The translations under genes were made by a program, and so were the position numbers. A stretch of 64,000 bases of DNA from Rutpela maculata. Lineage: Eukaryota; Arthropoda; Insecta; Coleoptera; Cerambycidae. The notes beneath the pieces are model-generated. The model was not told where the DNA came from, did no database searches, and saw only the letters and a program-made list of their open reading frames with translations. Positions 50,205-61,918 of the stretch are shown piece after piece; within the stretch, counting starts at the first letter, position 1; each line of letters opens with the position of its first letter. The stretch spans positions 183,582,301 through 183,646,300 of the forward strand of contig OW386285.2 in NCBI GenBank assembly GCA_936432065.2, read 5' to 3'.

Positions 50205-51000
50205 CTGGTGAAATTTCAATTTTTTTTTTCTCGTCAATGGCGCATGGGACCCATACGAAATTTGGGAAATAACATCTAGAGAAGCACTTCTCTAATGACC
50301 CCTAAAAAATTTTGAAAAAGCAGTTTGCGAAAAAATTTTTGAAAATTCGTTAGCCTCCCCTGGGTCTAGGAGCTCCTGTTTATTTTTATTTTTTTTTGTC
50401 ACATGCATTTGTCTTTTCATAAAAATATAACAACAGATTTTGGAGTTTATGAAAATATTTTCATTACTAACTGAAATACAATGAACTGAAATTTTATAAT
50501 TTACAATTTAACAAATTACAATATTTCAATTCGTTGTGTCTCAGTTAGTAATGAAAATATTTTCATAAACACTAGGTGTCCTCACTTGCACTAATCAGTA
50601 TATTTTAGAGTGCATTCTTTTTGCTAGAAACCATCTGTCTCATTACCAAACTCAGAATTGCTACTAAACAAGGAATTAATCTGTTGTAGTTCCTTAAGCT
50701 AAAATCGCAATTTTGAAGTCGTTATAACTTAAAAACTATCAATTAGCAAGCCTCCGCACAATATAGAAACTTTTCTGTGCAGCATTTACTATTATACTGC
50801 CAAAAATGAACGAAACCCGTTCAATATGACATTATTCCGAAGTTTTGCATATTTTTTACCTCTAGGTACTGTATTAAATTGGCCTATGATGAATAAAGTA
50901 TCATTAGAACAGATTAAAAGAAAAGAAACCCAAAATACCTTAATTTTTAAAAGTATTACCCATTAAAAAATATTGTTATCTTATCGAATTTTTTCGATTC
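50205..51000. repeat. Unclassified repeat with 30-bp perfect hairpin
   Basis: Starts AGTGGCGGCTGGTGAAATTT. GTTTATGAAAATATTTTCAT and the following 11 bases (about 50452-50482) return inverted at about 50541-50571. From about 50695 the sequence is an internally deleted relative of the fold-back arm at 47325-47580. No gene. Confidence 0.55.
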
Positions 51001-51002
51001 TA

Positions 51003-51821
51003 CACTCAAAGAAATAGTATGGGTAAATTCAACAAAAAAAAATGGTTAACTAACAATATCGTTAATTTTGTTAAACCAAACTATATTGATGGTATTTTTA
51101 AACAAGAGGTGATTGTTATTTTAATTAATAAAAAGTTGTCGTACAACAAAACAAACATTAACTTAAAAAATAGATGAATAATACTATTATTTTGTTCGTC
51201 TGACTATTATTTTGTTGAATTCTGTCAAATTAAACTATTATCGAATTGTTATTCTAACCCAGTATTAGTTCGCTGTATTATTGTACTTGGCAGACAAACC
51301 AATATTATTGTCGTCTTCTAGAAGTTCTAAAAGAATTACCATATTTGCTTGCTAGTCTATTACAGAAATTATTCCCAGATGACGCCACATACAAATCACT
51401 GACAATAATCAATCATGCATTATCTTATACTCTTATGAATTTATAGAAAATTAATAACATGATTGCAATGTTCAAATTCTCTCAGGGATCATATTTGGAT
51501 GGATCTTATAAACGATCTCTAATCTTTGGTTTGGGTGGTCTGATGTCTCAATACTGAGATTTTGGCTAACCAAAAAAAACTTCATCATACAATAAAGTGT
51601 AGATCAACCTAAAAATTAGTTGGTGAACAAAAAACAAAGTCGTTGTACTATTTAATTGTAGACCAAATTGAAAATGGTTAGTGAACATAAAAAAATGTCA
51701 TTGTACTATTTAATTTGTTACAAGAATATATGATTATTAAACTACTATTTGTTTACGAAAACAAATAAAGTTGTATGACTATTCTTTTCTGATTGAATTT
51801 ACCTATCATTTTCTTTGAGTG
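51003..51821. mobile_element. Non-autonomous TIR element (MITE) with TA duplication
   Basis: 819 bp. The left end CACTCAAAGAAATAGTATGG and the right end (reverse complement CACTCAAAGAAAATGATAGG) form about 30-bp imperfect inverted repeats continuing through GGTAAATTCAA. TA dinucleotides lie on both sides (51001-51002 and 51822-51823). No open frame. The TA duplication suggests Tc1/mariner-type mobilisation. Confidence 0.7.
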
Positions 51822-52147
51822 TAGTTGAACGCCTGCACGGTTCTTTTAAAATGTTGAATATTCTAATAGAAGCGCTGGCAACGATGCCGGGCTTCGTAAA
51901 ATGCACCAACTACATACATACATACAAACGGGCTTCGTATAGATAGTAGTGTTTGTTGGGCTTCGGATAACCTGAGAAATATATATTTTTGTTAATGTTA
52001 AATAAAGTTACCCCTCTTCTATTGCGCGGTGTATATAAATGTTTCCATGATATATTTGGTAATATACACGCGTCTAACTACAATAAAAGACTCGGGCTTC
52101 TGAGTGACTGAGCAACGTACCGGGCTTGGTATTGGTAGCCGGGCACG

Positions 52148-52179
<32 letters not shown>

Positions 52180-52238
52180 GAAGGATAGTCACGTCCGACT
52201 AGTTAAAGAACAATCTAAATTTAGTACTAAATTTAGAT

Positions 52239-52316
<78 letters not shown>
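51822..52316. repeat. GGGCTTC-rich stretch and (TA)n tracts
   Basis: GGGCTTC-type words recur at about 51893, 51929, 51958 and 52093, with GGGCTTGG at about 52120. (TA)n tracts at about 52146-52172 and 52243-52316 surround a palindrome related to that at 7040-7100. No gene. Confidence 0.5.
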
Positions 52317-52319
<3 letters not shown>

Positions 52320-54930
52320 AGCTACGGGTGACTTCAGTCGATAGAACGCGACATTACCAATCGATACATGTGATTTTTATTTGAATATCTTTACAAATAA
52401 TCAAGAATGGCACGAAAATATATCAGTTTACTGGACGCAGTATTATTCGTAAATGAAAGTGAAATATAAATTTTAGTTCAAGCAAAATCCGCTAGAGTAA
52501 TATACATCAAGGCGTATATCTAAACTCAACTTTTCATGTTGCGTCCTGAAATTTGGCAACGTTGTAACACATTCTGAGGTAGCAGCAGCATAGAGATAAA
52601 TGGAAAAGGGCAATTGATGGACGCAATAATGATATGTGGTTGTATATATATATAGTAAATAGAGGAGCAATGCTGTGTTAATAAGTTGACCTCCAATTGA
52701 ATCTGCGCAGGACGTTCGTAAGCATACGCATTGAACAAAGACAGGATCGGCTCTTGAAAATTTGACCTAAGAACAGAACTGGTCTTGCAGATGTGAGCCC
52801 CAATGGGAAGAAAATAAGGAAAGAAATAAACATTATTATTTTCATAAACTTTTTCCTACAAAGAACAGCGCCAATTTTATTAAACTCGCATTGTTTGTTT
52901 GTATGTATGTTTGTTTAGGTCAAATCTTGCAACTGAATTTTAAAACAGTTATTCCCAACCGATTGAGTTGAAATTTTGCATACACATTTAGTTTGGATGG
53001 CAATGCATGGTTAGCTAAGTGACGTCATTCTAAATCCAATATGGCGGACTCTCAAAGATGGCGGACCAGTTATTTTTTATGCACCCCCATGATATGGGCA
53101 TCAAATGAAAGGGTTTGCTGAGAAGAATACGAAGACGTCATTCCAAATCCAATATTGCGGACTCCCAAAGATGGCGGACCAGTTATTTTTTATGCACCAG
53201 GTTTGCTGAAAAGAATACGAAGACATAATTCCAAATCCAATATGGCGGACTCCCAAAGATGGCGGACCAGTTATTTTTTAGGCACCCCCATGATATGGGT
53301 ATCAAATGAAAGGGTTTGCTGAGAAGAATACGAAAATAAAATGACGTCACACTAAATTCAATATTGCGGACAAAATTTTTTAGTGTTAACACTATAATTT
53401 GATCGTGTAGTGTATTCGCTCATATGATACATTCTAAAAAATAGTGAAGGATTCAGTTTAAACAAACTTTAAATTTTATATCGGATAGGAACGACGCAGT
53501 GAATATATAAAACTAATTAAGGCATAGTTAAAAATTTTAAATTAAATTAAAAAAACATTTTTAAAAACAAAATTTTATTTATATGCTCTAAAAAGAAGAA
53601 AATAAACTAAATTAAATCAAACCCATCAATTTATTATGTTATACAATTTATATGATATAAAAGCTTGCCGCGAGATTTACCTGTGTAAATAAACAAGAAT
53701 ACAATATGTAACTTGATCTTGATACAAGTAATTCTAAAAAAAATGTATGTATTTCATAAAATGAATTTACACAGGTAAATCTCGCGACAAGCTTTTATAT
53801 CATATAAATTGTATAATGTAATAAATTGATGGGTTTGATTTAATTTAAAGTTTATTTTCTCCTTTTTAGAGCATTTAAATAAAAGCTTGTTTTTAAAATT
53901 TTTTTTTTTTTTTTAATTTAATTTAGGTACATCCTCAAATTTTCCCGAAATTCTTATTGTTATAGTAAAGACTATAAATAAATAAAGATTTGATCTGAAT
54001 AGATTTCTTTTACAAAATTTCCAATAATGGGTGGATTCGCCGATAGAGGAGGGCATGAGGAAATCAATAATTTGAAGTTTATGTTAACAAAACTGTCTTA
54101 GGCCCATATTAGATTATAAAAATTCTTTGACAAAGATTTTTTATGAGAAATGTGATGGTCTAATAGACCAAATTTTATAATTTTACAAAATATCGACCAT
54201 ATTTTATAAAGTATTATAAAAATATCTTTTATAAAAGATCCTTATTAAATAACTTTTATAGTCTAATGCGGGCCTTAGAGCAGTGTGATGTTTGTTCAAT
54301 TTTCAGACCAATTTTTATACAATTTGAGTAAGGCCCCCATTAGACTATAAACGTTCTTTGATAAAGACTTTTTATGAAATAGCTATTTGTGCAACAAGTT
54401 AGGAAAAGTTTTTTTTTTATTAGGCATAGTCAAAAATACGTCGCATATGGAAAAAACACTTTTCTAACGTGTTGAACATATGATTTTTTCTACTGACCTT
54501 CGGAAATGTGAGATATTTTAGTTTTTTAAATTCAGAACTGTACTTGTATAAACAAATAGCAATAAAAATTTAAAGTTTATGTAATCTTATAGTATTTTTT
54601 ACTATAAAAAGAGTAATAATAATTAAAATTAATTACAAAAAATTTTCAACCTCACTTTTTCATTTTTTAGCTTTTGTTAGGTTAAATAATTAATAACTAA
54701 TAGACTATAACAAGTAAAAGCATCGCAATGTCATAATCCCATAAAGTATAGTTGACATAAAGTCTCCACATAGCGAAACAATTTTCGTGGCTTTTGTTTA
54801 ACAATTATCCGACTTAAAATATAAACGCAAACTCTAAAAAAACTTGTTAATTAACAATAGACTCATTTTATGAAAAATCGGTAAAACAATTTTTTTCCAA
54901 CGGGACATTGTTCCTCTAAGTGTCTAAATA
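52317..54930 (-). repeat. 2.6-kb composite dispersed repeat, copy B (inverted)
   Basis: Reverse complement of 4396-7018, including the tandem array (53040-53345), the fold-back hairpin (53560-53910) and the TTAGGCCC MITE-like segment (about 54100-54355). Differences are scattered substitutions and small indels. Confidence 0.75.
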
Positions 54931-55929
54931 ATACCATATTTTTTTAAAACTTTTAAATTAATATTTAATAACAAAAAAATATTTTTACTTATTACGGCCG
55001 CTTTCAGAGCATCGTAACGGCTTAGTGTTCGCCGCGCGAAGCTCTATTTTCAACATTAAATTAAAATTATTAATAATAGAGATAGAGTTTCGGGAGTTGG
55101 AACTTTTTTATTGGAAATATCCTCCTCTTTAAGAATCTTTCTTTAAAATTTCATAAATATTAATATTTTTCGAGTTATTTGAAAAAAACGAAACTCTGTA
55201 TTTTTTCAATCTTCATTTGTTTATAACTTTTGCAATTGCTTATGTGTGAGTTTGAAACTTTTGCACCTTTTTCTAGGCGTCATTCCGAATCTAATGAGCC
55301 CTCACTTATATTTTTACGAGCTTTATCAAGAATTAACGCGGCTTTGAACTTGTGAACTAGTCCCTAGTTCCTAATTTCATTATTAAAGCATGGCATTAAC
55401 TATGTACAACATTTATGATAAAAACTGTATATGGTTGTATTCCTTAGAACAATGGGAAGCATCTGAAACTATTTTAAAGATTATACCATTTATGATTTTT
55501 TAAATATTTATAATAAACCGAAAATAAACGCAGATTTCCCTCTCACTCTGCAAAATCCTATCCTTAAGAACAATATTCTCTTAAAGTTAAAAATGTGTGT
55601 ATGAAACTTTTCCTTCGAAGATTTAATCATATTTGAAAAACAACTAATTAAAAACAGTAACACTTTTAATTTATACTTTGCAAAATGCATTGACTAAATA
55701 ACAAAATCCGTTACTCGTCTTTTGTTGTAACCAAAACATATTTTTTTTATATCTATGTAATTCATGGTGGGGTAATTACCACCCCCGTTAACCCCCCTCC
55801 CCGATAAATCCACCACTATCGGTAGAGAGAGGCGGGGGTGGAGGTAGGGGATGGTAGTGGAGGTGGATGAACTAAAAAAGAATTTAAGGGCTTTGGTTCT
55901 TGTATACATATTAAATCACAATTTTATTT
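54931..55929 (+). repeat. Direct copy of 10570-11060, then unclassified sequence
   Basis: 54855-55345 parallels 10570-11060 (TCAGAGCATCGTAACGGCTT). 55346-55929 shows no gene; a GT/GGGGG-rich purine stretch lies at about 55770-55870. Confidence 0.55.
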
Positions 55930-56300
55930 TAATAATGGTGAGGTAGTAATGGGGCTGGCTAATGCCAAAAATTTTTTTTGACCTTAGCTTCTCTTATATA
56001 TACTAAATACCAATTTCATGGACTTTTACTTGCTTGATTTACCTATTTACCCTCCGATTACCCCAATTTATCTCCCAGCCCTTCAACGAAATAAGATTAA
56101 AATATAATTTAGTTCCAGATCTCGTCAAAATACATGCGTGTACCAAATTTGAAGTCAATATCTTAAACGGTTCCAGAGTAATCGTGCGCACAAAAAAAAA
56201 TTTACAGACAGAATGACAGACAGAATTTTTTTGGCTCAAACTTAAAATCTCGACGTTTCATGACATTCTAAGCCCATTTGAATAATAAAAATAATTAAAT
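55930..56300 (+). repeat. Inverted copy of about 12560-12960
   Basis: Blocks such as CTAAATACCAATTTCATGGA and CGACGTTTCATGACATTCTA are reverse complements of the 12560-12960 region. A short open frame across it is chance. Confidence 0.65.
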
Positions 56301-56309
56301 GAAATTTTT

Positions 56310-57345
56310 TTTTATAAAAACAAGCTTTTATTTAAATGCTCTAAAAAGAAGAAAATAAACTTTAAATTAAATCAAATCCATCAATTTATTACATTAATAA
56401 TTATATGATATAAGAGCTTGTCATGAGATTCACCTGTGTAAATTTATTTTATGAAATACATACATTTTTTCTTAGAATTACTTGTGTCAAGATCAAGTTA
56501 CATATTGTATTCTTGTTTATTTACACAGGTAAATCTCGCGATAAGCTTTTGTATCATATACATTGTATAATATAATAAATTGATGGGTTTGATTTAATTT
56601 AAAGTTTATTTCCTTCCTTTTAGAGCATTTAAATAAAAGCTTGTTTTTAAATTTTTTTTCATTTAATTTTATTTTTAAATTTTTAGCTACACCTTAATTA
56701 GTTTTATATATTCATTGCGTCGTTCATATCCGATATAAAACTTATAGTTTAAACCGAATACACTTCGTATTCTTCTCAGCAACCTCTTTAATATGATACC
56801 CATATCATGGAGGTGCATAAAATTTAACTGATCCGCCATCTTTGGGAGTCCGCCATATTGGATTTGGAATGACGTCTTCGTATTCTTCTCAGCAAACCAT
56901 GGGGGTGTATAAAAAATAACTGGTCCGCCATCTTTGGGAGTCCGCCATATTGGATTTGGAATGACGTCTTCGTATTCCTCTCAGCAAACCCTTTCATTTG
57001 ATACCCACATCACGGGGGTGGATTAAAAAGTAACTGATTCGCCATCTTTGGGAGTCCGCCATATTGGATTTGGAATGACGTCATTTTATTTTCGTATTCT
57101 TCTCAGCAAACACTTTCATTTGATACCCATATCATGGGTATCAAATGAATAAAAAATAACTGGTCCGCCATCTATGGGAGTCCGCCATATTGGGTTTAGA
57201 ATGACGTCACTTAGCTAATCATGCATTGTCATCCAAACTAAACGTGTATGCAAAATTTCAGCTCAATCGGTTGGGGATAACTATTTTAAAATTCAGTTGC
57301 AAGATTTCACCTAAACAAACATACATACAAACAATCATTGCAAGT
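56310..57345 (+). repeat. Third copy of fold-back hairpin plus tandem array
   Basis: 56310-56655 repeats the hairpin of 5430-5775 in the same orientation. 56765-57200 repeats the CCGCCATATTGGATTTGGAA array with about five units, and the trailing CAATCGGTTGGGGATAACT part follows. This copy is more diverged than A and B. Confidence 0.7.
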
Positions 57346-57560
57346 TAAATAAAAGCTTGTAAAAAATACTAAAAACTACCCCCAAGCTTGCAGGGAATTG
57401 AAAGAGAAGGTAGAAATATTCTTGATAAATGAACACTTCATATTGTTTGCAATATTTTTAATAAAAGAATACAAATATGGTGCAAAATTAAAATAACTAA
57501 TTTTTTTTTTATCAAATCATTATCATTATTATATATTTTTCAGTATTTTTTTTTTACGGA

Positions 57561-57608
57561 AGTTTATCAGAAATTAAAGCAAACTAAAAGTGTACATCTC
57601 AATTTATT

Positions 57609-57680
<72 letters not shown>

Positions 57681-57732
57681 AATAAATTGAGATGTACACT
57701 TTTAGTTTGCTTTAATTTCTGATAAACTTATA
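57561..57732. repeat. Perfect hairpin with (TA)n loop
   Basis: About 55 bases (AAGTTTATCAGAAATTAAAG ... CAATTTATTTTCTATATA) return as an exact reverse complement across about 58 bases of (TA)n. A second (TA)n run follows at 57730-57751. Confidence 0.85.
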
Positions 57733-57751
57733 TATATATATATATATATAT

Positions 57752-58220
57752 ACCGTGCGTGTAATTTCCCATTAGGCATGTACATTCACGTAGCCCGAGA
57801 GATTTGACAACACCGGCAGCCGTAAATTCGTCCGTTGGTGGAGCATTCCAGCTCTGTTATTTCATTGCAGCCAGCTGGCACGCGCGATGTTGTAATTCTT
57901 CTCCCTATGCCTAGCCCGCAACTACACACACGGTATAAGTATATAAATAAACAAAAATTTTAAAAAAATAAGACTAAAATCATAATAGGTTAGAAGTAAG
58001 TTTATCAAAAAATTGGATTGTAAACACTTCCAAATTGTTGTGTATGAGTGATTGGGTAGTGCACTCAAGTTTTTATCTAAAAACTTCGGCACTTATTGAA
58101 TTATTTATATTCTTCAAATTCGTAAGGTAAAACTTTTTTTTTTCTGTATTACTGTATCTATTGATATTCATTTAATTTTTTTGTATTATACACTAATATT
58201 ATGTATATCTTGGAATATAA
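57752..58220. other. Non-coding, nothing recognised
   Basis: No gene or repeat partner recognised. Confidence 0.4.
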
Positions 58221-59060
58221 ATAAATTATTATTATAATTATTATTATTATTATTGAGACTACCTAGGAACTTCAAGTGATCTAACCTGATTTTTAAAGAC
58301 TGTAAGACTGACCGATGCATCTAGTTTAAAAAAAGTCAAAGTTACATTGCATTCGGGTCATAGGGCTATATAAGCCATAGTTGGTAGGGTGGTGATTTAA
58401 ATGAAACATAGAAGAGTTACGAGTACAATGACAAGTATTAAAATTTACCAAACCAAGAAGATTGTCACAATCGATATTATTAGTTAATAACTTAAACAAA
58501 AATAGCAGATCTTGGTGAAACCTATGTATCTCCAAGGATTTAAGGTTTAACATACTAGAAATATCGGTATATGTAAGGTGGTCATTATGTAAGCCTAACA
58601 TAAATGCACAGTTTCGCAAAAATTTATCTTATACCTTTTCAATGTCATTTTTATATAAATATTAATAAGGCGACCAAACAGTAGAGGCATACTCTAATCC
58701 AGACCAGACAAGGGAACAGTACAGTATCTTAAATGTGTCATATGAGAAGTCTTTACTATATATACTTACAAAGCCCAAATTGTTAAATCCTTTTTGTGTT
58801 AATATGACTAGTGAATGTCACGTGTCTATCAAATATGACACCAAGGTCTTTAATTTCAGTCACATTTATCAGGACAACATTGTTTATATTATATTCATAT
58901 ACTAATATGTTTCTTGGTTTTGTAAAATTTATACTAAAACATTTGTTTATATTTAATTCAATACCGTTCAGTCTTGTAAACAAGATATGAATAAAAATAT
59001 AAAACAAGTCATTTTTCAACTGGCTGGATGGCTGCTCACGCCCCCACTCTACCACAGTCG
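58221..59060 (-). pseudogene. LINE reverse transcriptase remnant
   Basis: Read on the minus strand. 59055-58783 gives LNINKCFSINFTKPRN then VTEIKDLGVIFDRHVTFTSHI, the post-FADD 'NxxKC ... KDLGVxxDxxLxFxxHI' motif of jockey/CR1-type LINEs. After a frame break, 58619-58326 gives LKSLEIHRFHQDLLFLFKLLTNNIDCDNLLGLVNF and a closing NYGLYSPMTRMQ block, the usual C-terminus. The intervening 58620-58782 is decayed. An (ATT)n run at 58225-58255 marks the 3' end. The catalytic part is missing, so the copy is 5'-truncated and dead. Confidence 0.75.
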
Positions 59061-59117
59061 TATCTGTCTCACAAATCCCCGTAGCTTCATCTCATACTGT
59101 TACATTCTCATATAGTA

Positions 59118-61564
59118 CTGGGTGGGACAATAGTGCGTCGGACTTCGATATCTCGAATTCTACGATAGCTAGAAATTAAAAAAAAAATACAAGTAAACTA
59201 GATAAAAAAGTCTTATTTTCGAATATACAGGACCAAGACGAAATTTCAGGATCAAGTGCCTTTTTTTTAAATGGAATGTCATGTATATCAGTAAATTTTT
59301 TGAAGCCTCTTTCTAGACTTTATTCATTCCTATATTATTATTGACTATCTCCCAACCACTTCAATGTAATGAATTTTTTTGTTGAAATAATGCCATCTGC
59401 AGATGCATATTGAAAAAATCATCGAAGTCACAGTTATGGGTTTTAAGAAAACTTATGTGAATGCTAGTTACGAGACATCTAATTAATGTTTTCGAATCAT
59501 TTTTACCTCCTAAAAATGTACAGGGGGGCTGTTTTAATATTAAGAACTTTTAAATTGAATTTTCCCAATTTTCTCAATGGAGCATCCTGTATATTTTTCG
59601 ACGATGTGATGTAGAAATGAAAAACGTATATTTTTAATAAGTACTTCCCTATGGCTAATAGCAACCATTTTCGTTTTATTGAGCAATAAGTACAAAATTC
59701 AAGAATAAACTTAAAAAATAGAGGTTTCCTCAAATAATTCATTAGAAAAAATTATGATAAGTGCTCCATATGTCCATTTTGATTGACACACATCTCTATG
59801 AGCTTTTGAAATGAGATTTCTACTGTTCCTAAAATTGCCGGTGTGATAGATTTAAAAGCAGTTATTATCCTTTCCTTCATATTTTGTACTGTTGTTGGTG
59901 TATCTTTATAAACAATTTCCTTCACATATCCCCTTAAAAAGAAATCCATTTTTGGGGAACTAGCAGGTTCATTTCTTCCAATCCATTGAAGTGAGTTGAA
60001 CAATAAGTACAAAATTCAAGAATAAAATTTAAAAATAAAGGTTTCCTCAAATAATTCATTACAAAAAATTATAATAAGTGCTCCATATGTTACCCATTTT
60101 GATTTACACACATCTCTATGCGCTTTTGAAATGAGATTTCTACTATTCCTAAAATTGCCGGTGTGATAGATCTAAAAGCAGTTATTAACCTTTCCTTCAT
60201 ATTTTGTACTGTTGTTGTGTGCTTTGTGTTTTTATAAACAATTTCCTTCACGTATCCCCATAAAAAGAAAGTAAGATCTGGGAATCTAGCAGGCCATTTA
60301 GTGAGTCCATTTCTTCCAATCCATTGAAGTGGGTAGGTATTATTTAAGTGCATTTAAATAATGTGGTGGAGCATCATCTTGCTAAAACCACATCCTATTT
60401 CGAATCCTTTCAGGAAGATTCACCAGTAACTGTGGCAGATAGTTTTCCAGAAAATGAAGATAGAGTCCAGTCAATGCGTACCATCAAGGAAATGTGGCCC
60501 TATTACATGTTCTCCAATAATACCTCCCCAAACGTTTATACACCATCTGTGCTAGTTATCAACTTGCCTAAAAAAGTGAGGATTTTTCGAAGCATAATAA
60601 TGAAAATTGTACCTATTACCAAATCCATTTTTATGAAAAGTTGCCTCATTAGTAAATAAAACATTACGACTATCAAACAGGGTAGTTATAAAATCATTTA
60701 AGGAGGCCCAGAGAATAAATAAAATGAAAAGACGTACAAGACGAAATTATATTTGCGCAGAATTTAAATACAATATGATTTTGAAAATGCTATTTTTTTA
60801 ATGCTGGAGATGGATGATATAACAGTTGAACTAGTCTACATTAAAACTTAAAACTAGGAGGAATTCATTAAATCACAGCCTTTAATAATAAATTAAAGTT
60901 TCGGAGTGGAAAAAGTTGGTTTTTGCGGAGACAGCCGAAATACTCCAATTTTCTACTAGCGCTTGATCCCGAACGGTTTGTCGGAGAAGAAAACCTATAT
61001 AATGAAATTTGAAGGAAATTTTATGTACTTTCATTTTGAATGGAGAGGTTATTTACGAAAAGTTGATAGTATTAGAGTTATAAGCAAAAAAACCACAAGA
61101 AAATGAGATTTTTTTACCTTTCTTTGCATTTTTTCAATGTTGCGTCACGAAATTTTGTTAGCATACCTCAGATTAGGATTCAGCACCCCAAAAAATATAT
61201 AGAATGGAAGAAATCAAAACTACCCCACAACTTTCCTGGTAAAAACACAATTTGACTGGATTATAATTGTGGGTTTGCTGATGGCATTATTTCAACAAAA
61301 AAAAATTCATTACGTCCAAGTAGTTGGAATAATATAGGAATGCACTATGCTAGAAAGAGGCTTCAAAAAATGTACTGATATACATAGCATTCCATTAAGA
61401 AAAAAGGCAAGTGATTCTGTAATTTCGTCTTGGCTCGCCCTGTATATTCGAAAATAGTTTCCGGTTATAGACTTTTTTGTCTAGTTTACTTGTATTTTTT
61501 TTTTAATTTCTAGCTATCGTAGAACTCGAGTTATCGAAGTCCGCTGAACTATTGCATCACACTG
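59118..61564 (-). mobile_element. Tc1/mariner-like transposon with long terminal inverted repeats
   Basis: About 280 bases at 59118-59400 are a diverged reverse complement of about 61275-61564: GGACTTCGATATCTCGA, TCTACGATAGCTAGAAATTA and ACTAGATAAAAAAGTC return inverted. TA dinucleotides flank it (59116-59117 and 61565-61566). The outermost bases are C[T/A]G[G/T]GTG. The interior carries a decayed transposase on the minus strand and a tandem duplication of its 3' part. Confidence 0.8.
59752..60670 (-). pseudogene. Mariner-like transposase, decayed, with duplicated 3' part
   Basis: The minus strand from about 60670 reads FTNEATFHKNGF, INVWGGIIGEHVIGPHFLDG, an LPERIRNRMWF stretch followed by a stop and QDDAPPHYLNALK. 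It then reads LQWIGRNGLTKWPARFPDLTFFLWGYVKEIVY and a C-terminal VQNMKERLITAFRSITPAILG block. These are the catalytic blocks of the insect DUF4817-type mariner relatives; the first Asp is replaced by Asn (FTNEA). The last 300 bases are repeated in tandem (60090-60353 and 59752-60012, sharing CAATAAGTACAAAATTCAAG), giving two C-terminal ends. In-frame stops and the changed catalytic residue make it non-functional. Confidence 0.75.
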
Positions 61565-61918
61565 TATAGTATTTGATCTCCGGAATTTTAAGTGAGTGCA
61601 TCGGTACTCATGATACTCGTGGTTTTCCTCCAAGAAAATTCAAATCTACAATTAAAGACTTTTTTTATAAAAAATGCATTCTTCTCATTAGAAGAAATTG
61701 AATGTGAAATTACAAATATAGGAACGTGATGTATTATTAAGCTGCAATTTTGTCTATTTTATATTAGTGACTATTACCTGTTACATATTTATATTTGTGA
61801 TGTTATGTGTGCTTTTACCAAAATTTATGTAAAAACCCTTTTTTTTGACGCGTATATATTTTTATGATCTCCGACATCACATGGTAGCTGGCAAATTTCT
61901 TACAGCCACTCTCCACGA
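61565..61918. other. Non-coding, nothing recognised
   Basis: AT-rich; no gene or repeat partner recognised. Confidence 0.4.

Noticed and set aside
60348..60659. 103-codon plus-strand frame
   Set aside because: The minus strand here carries recognisable mariner transposase blocks, so this is its shadow.
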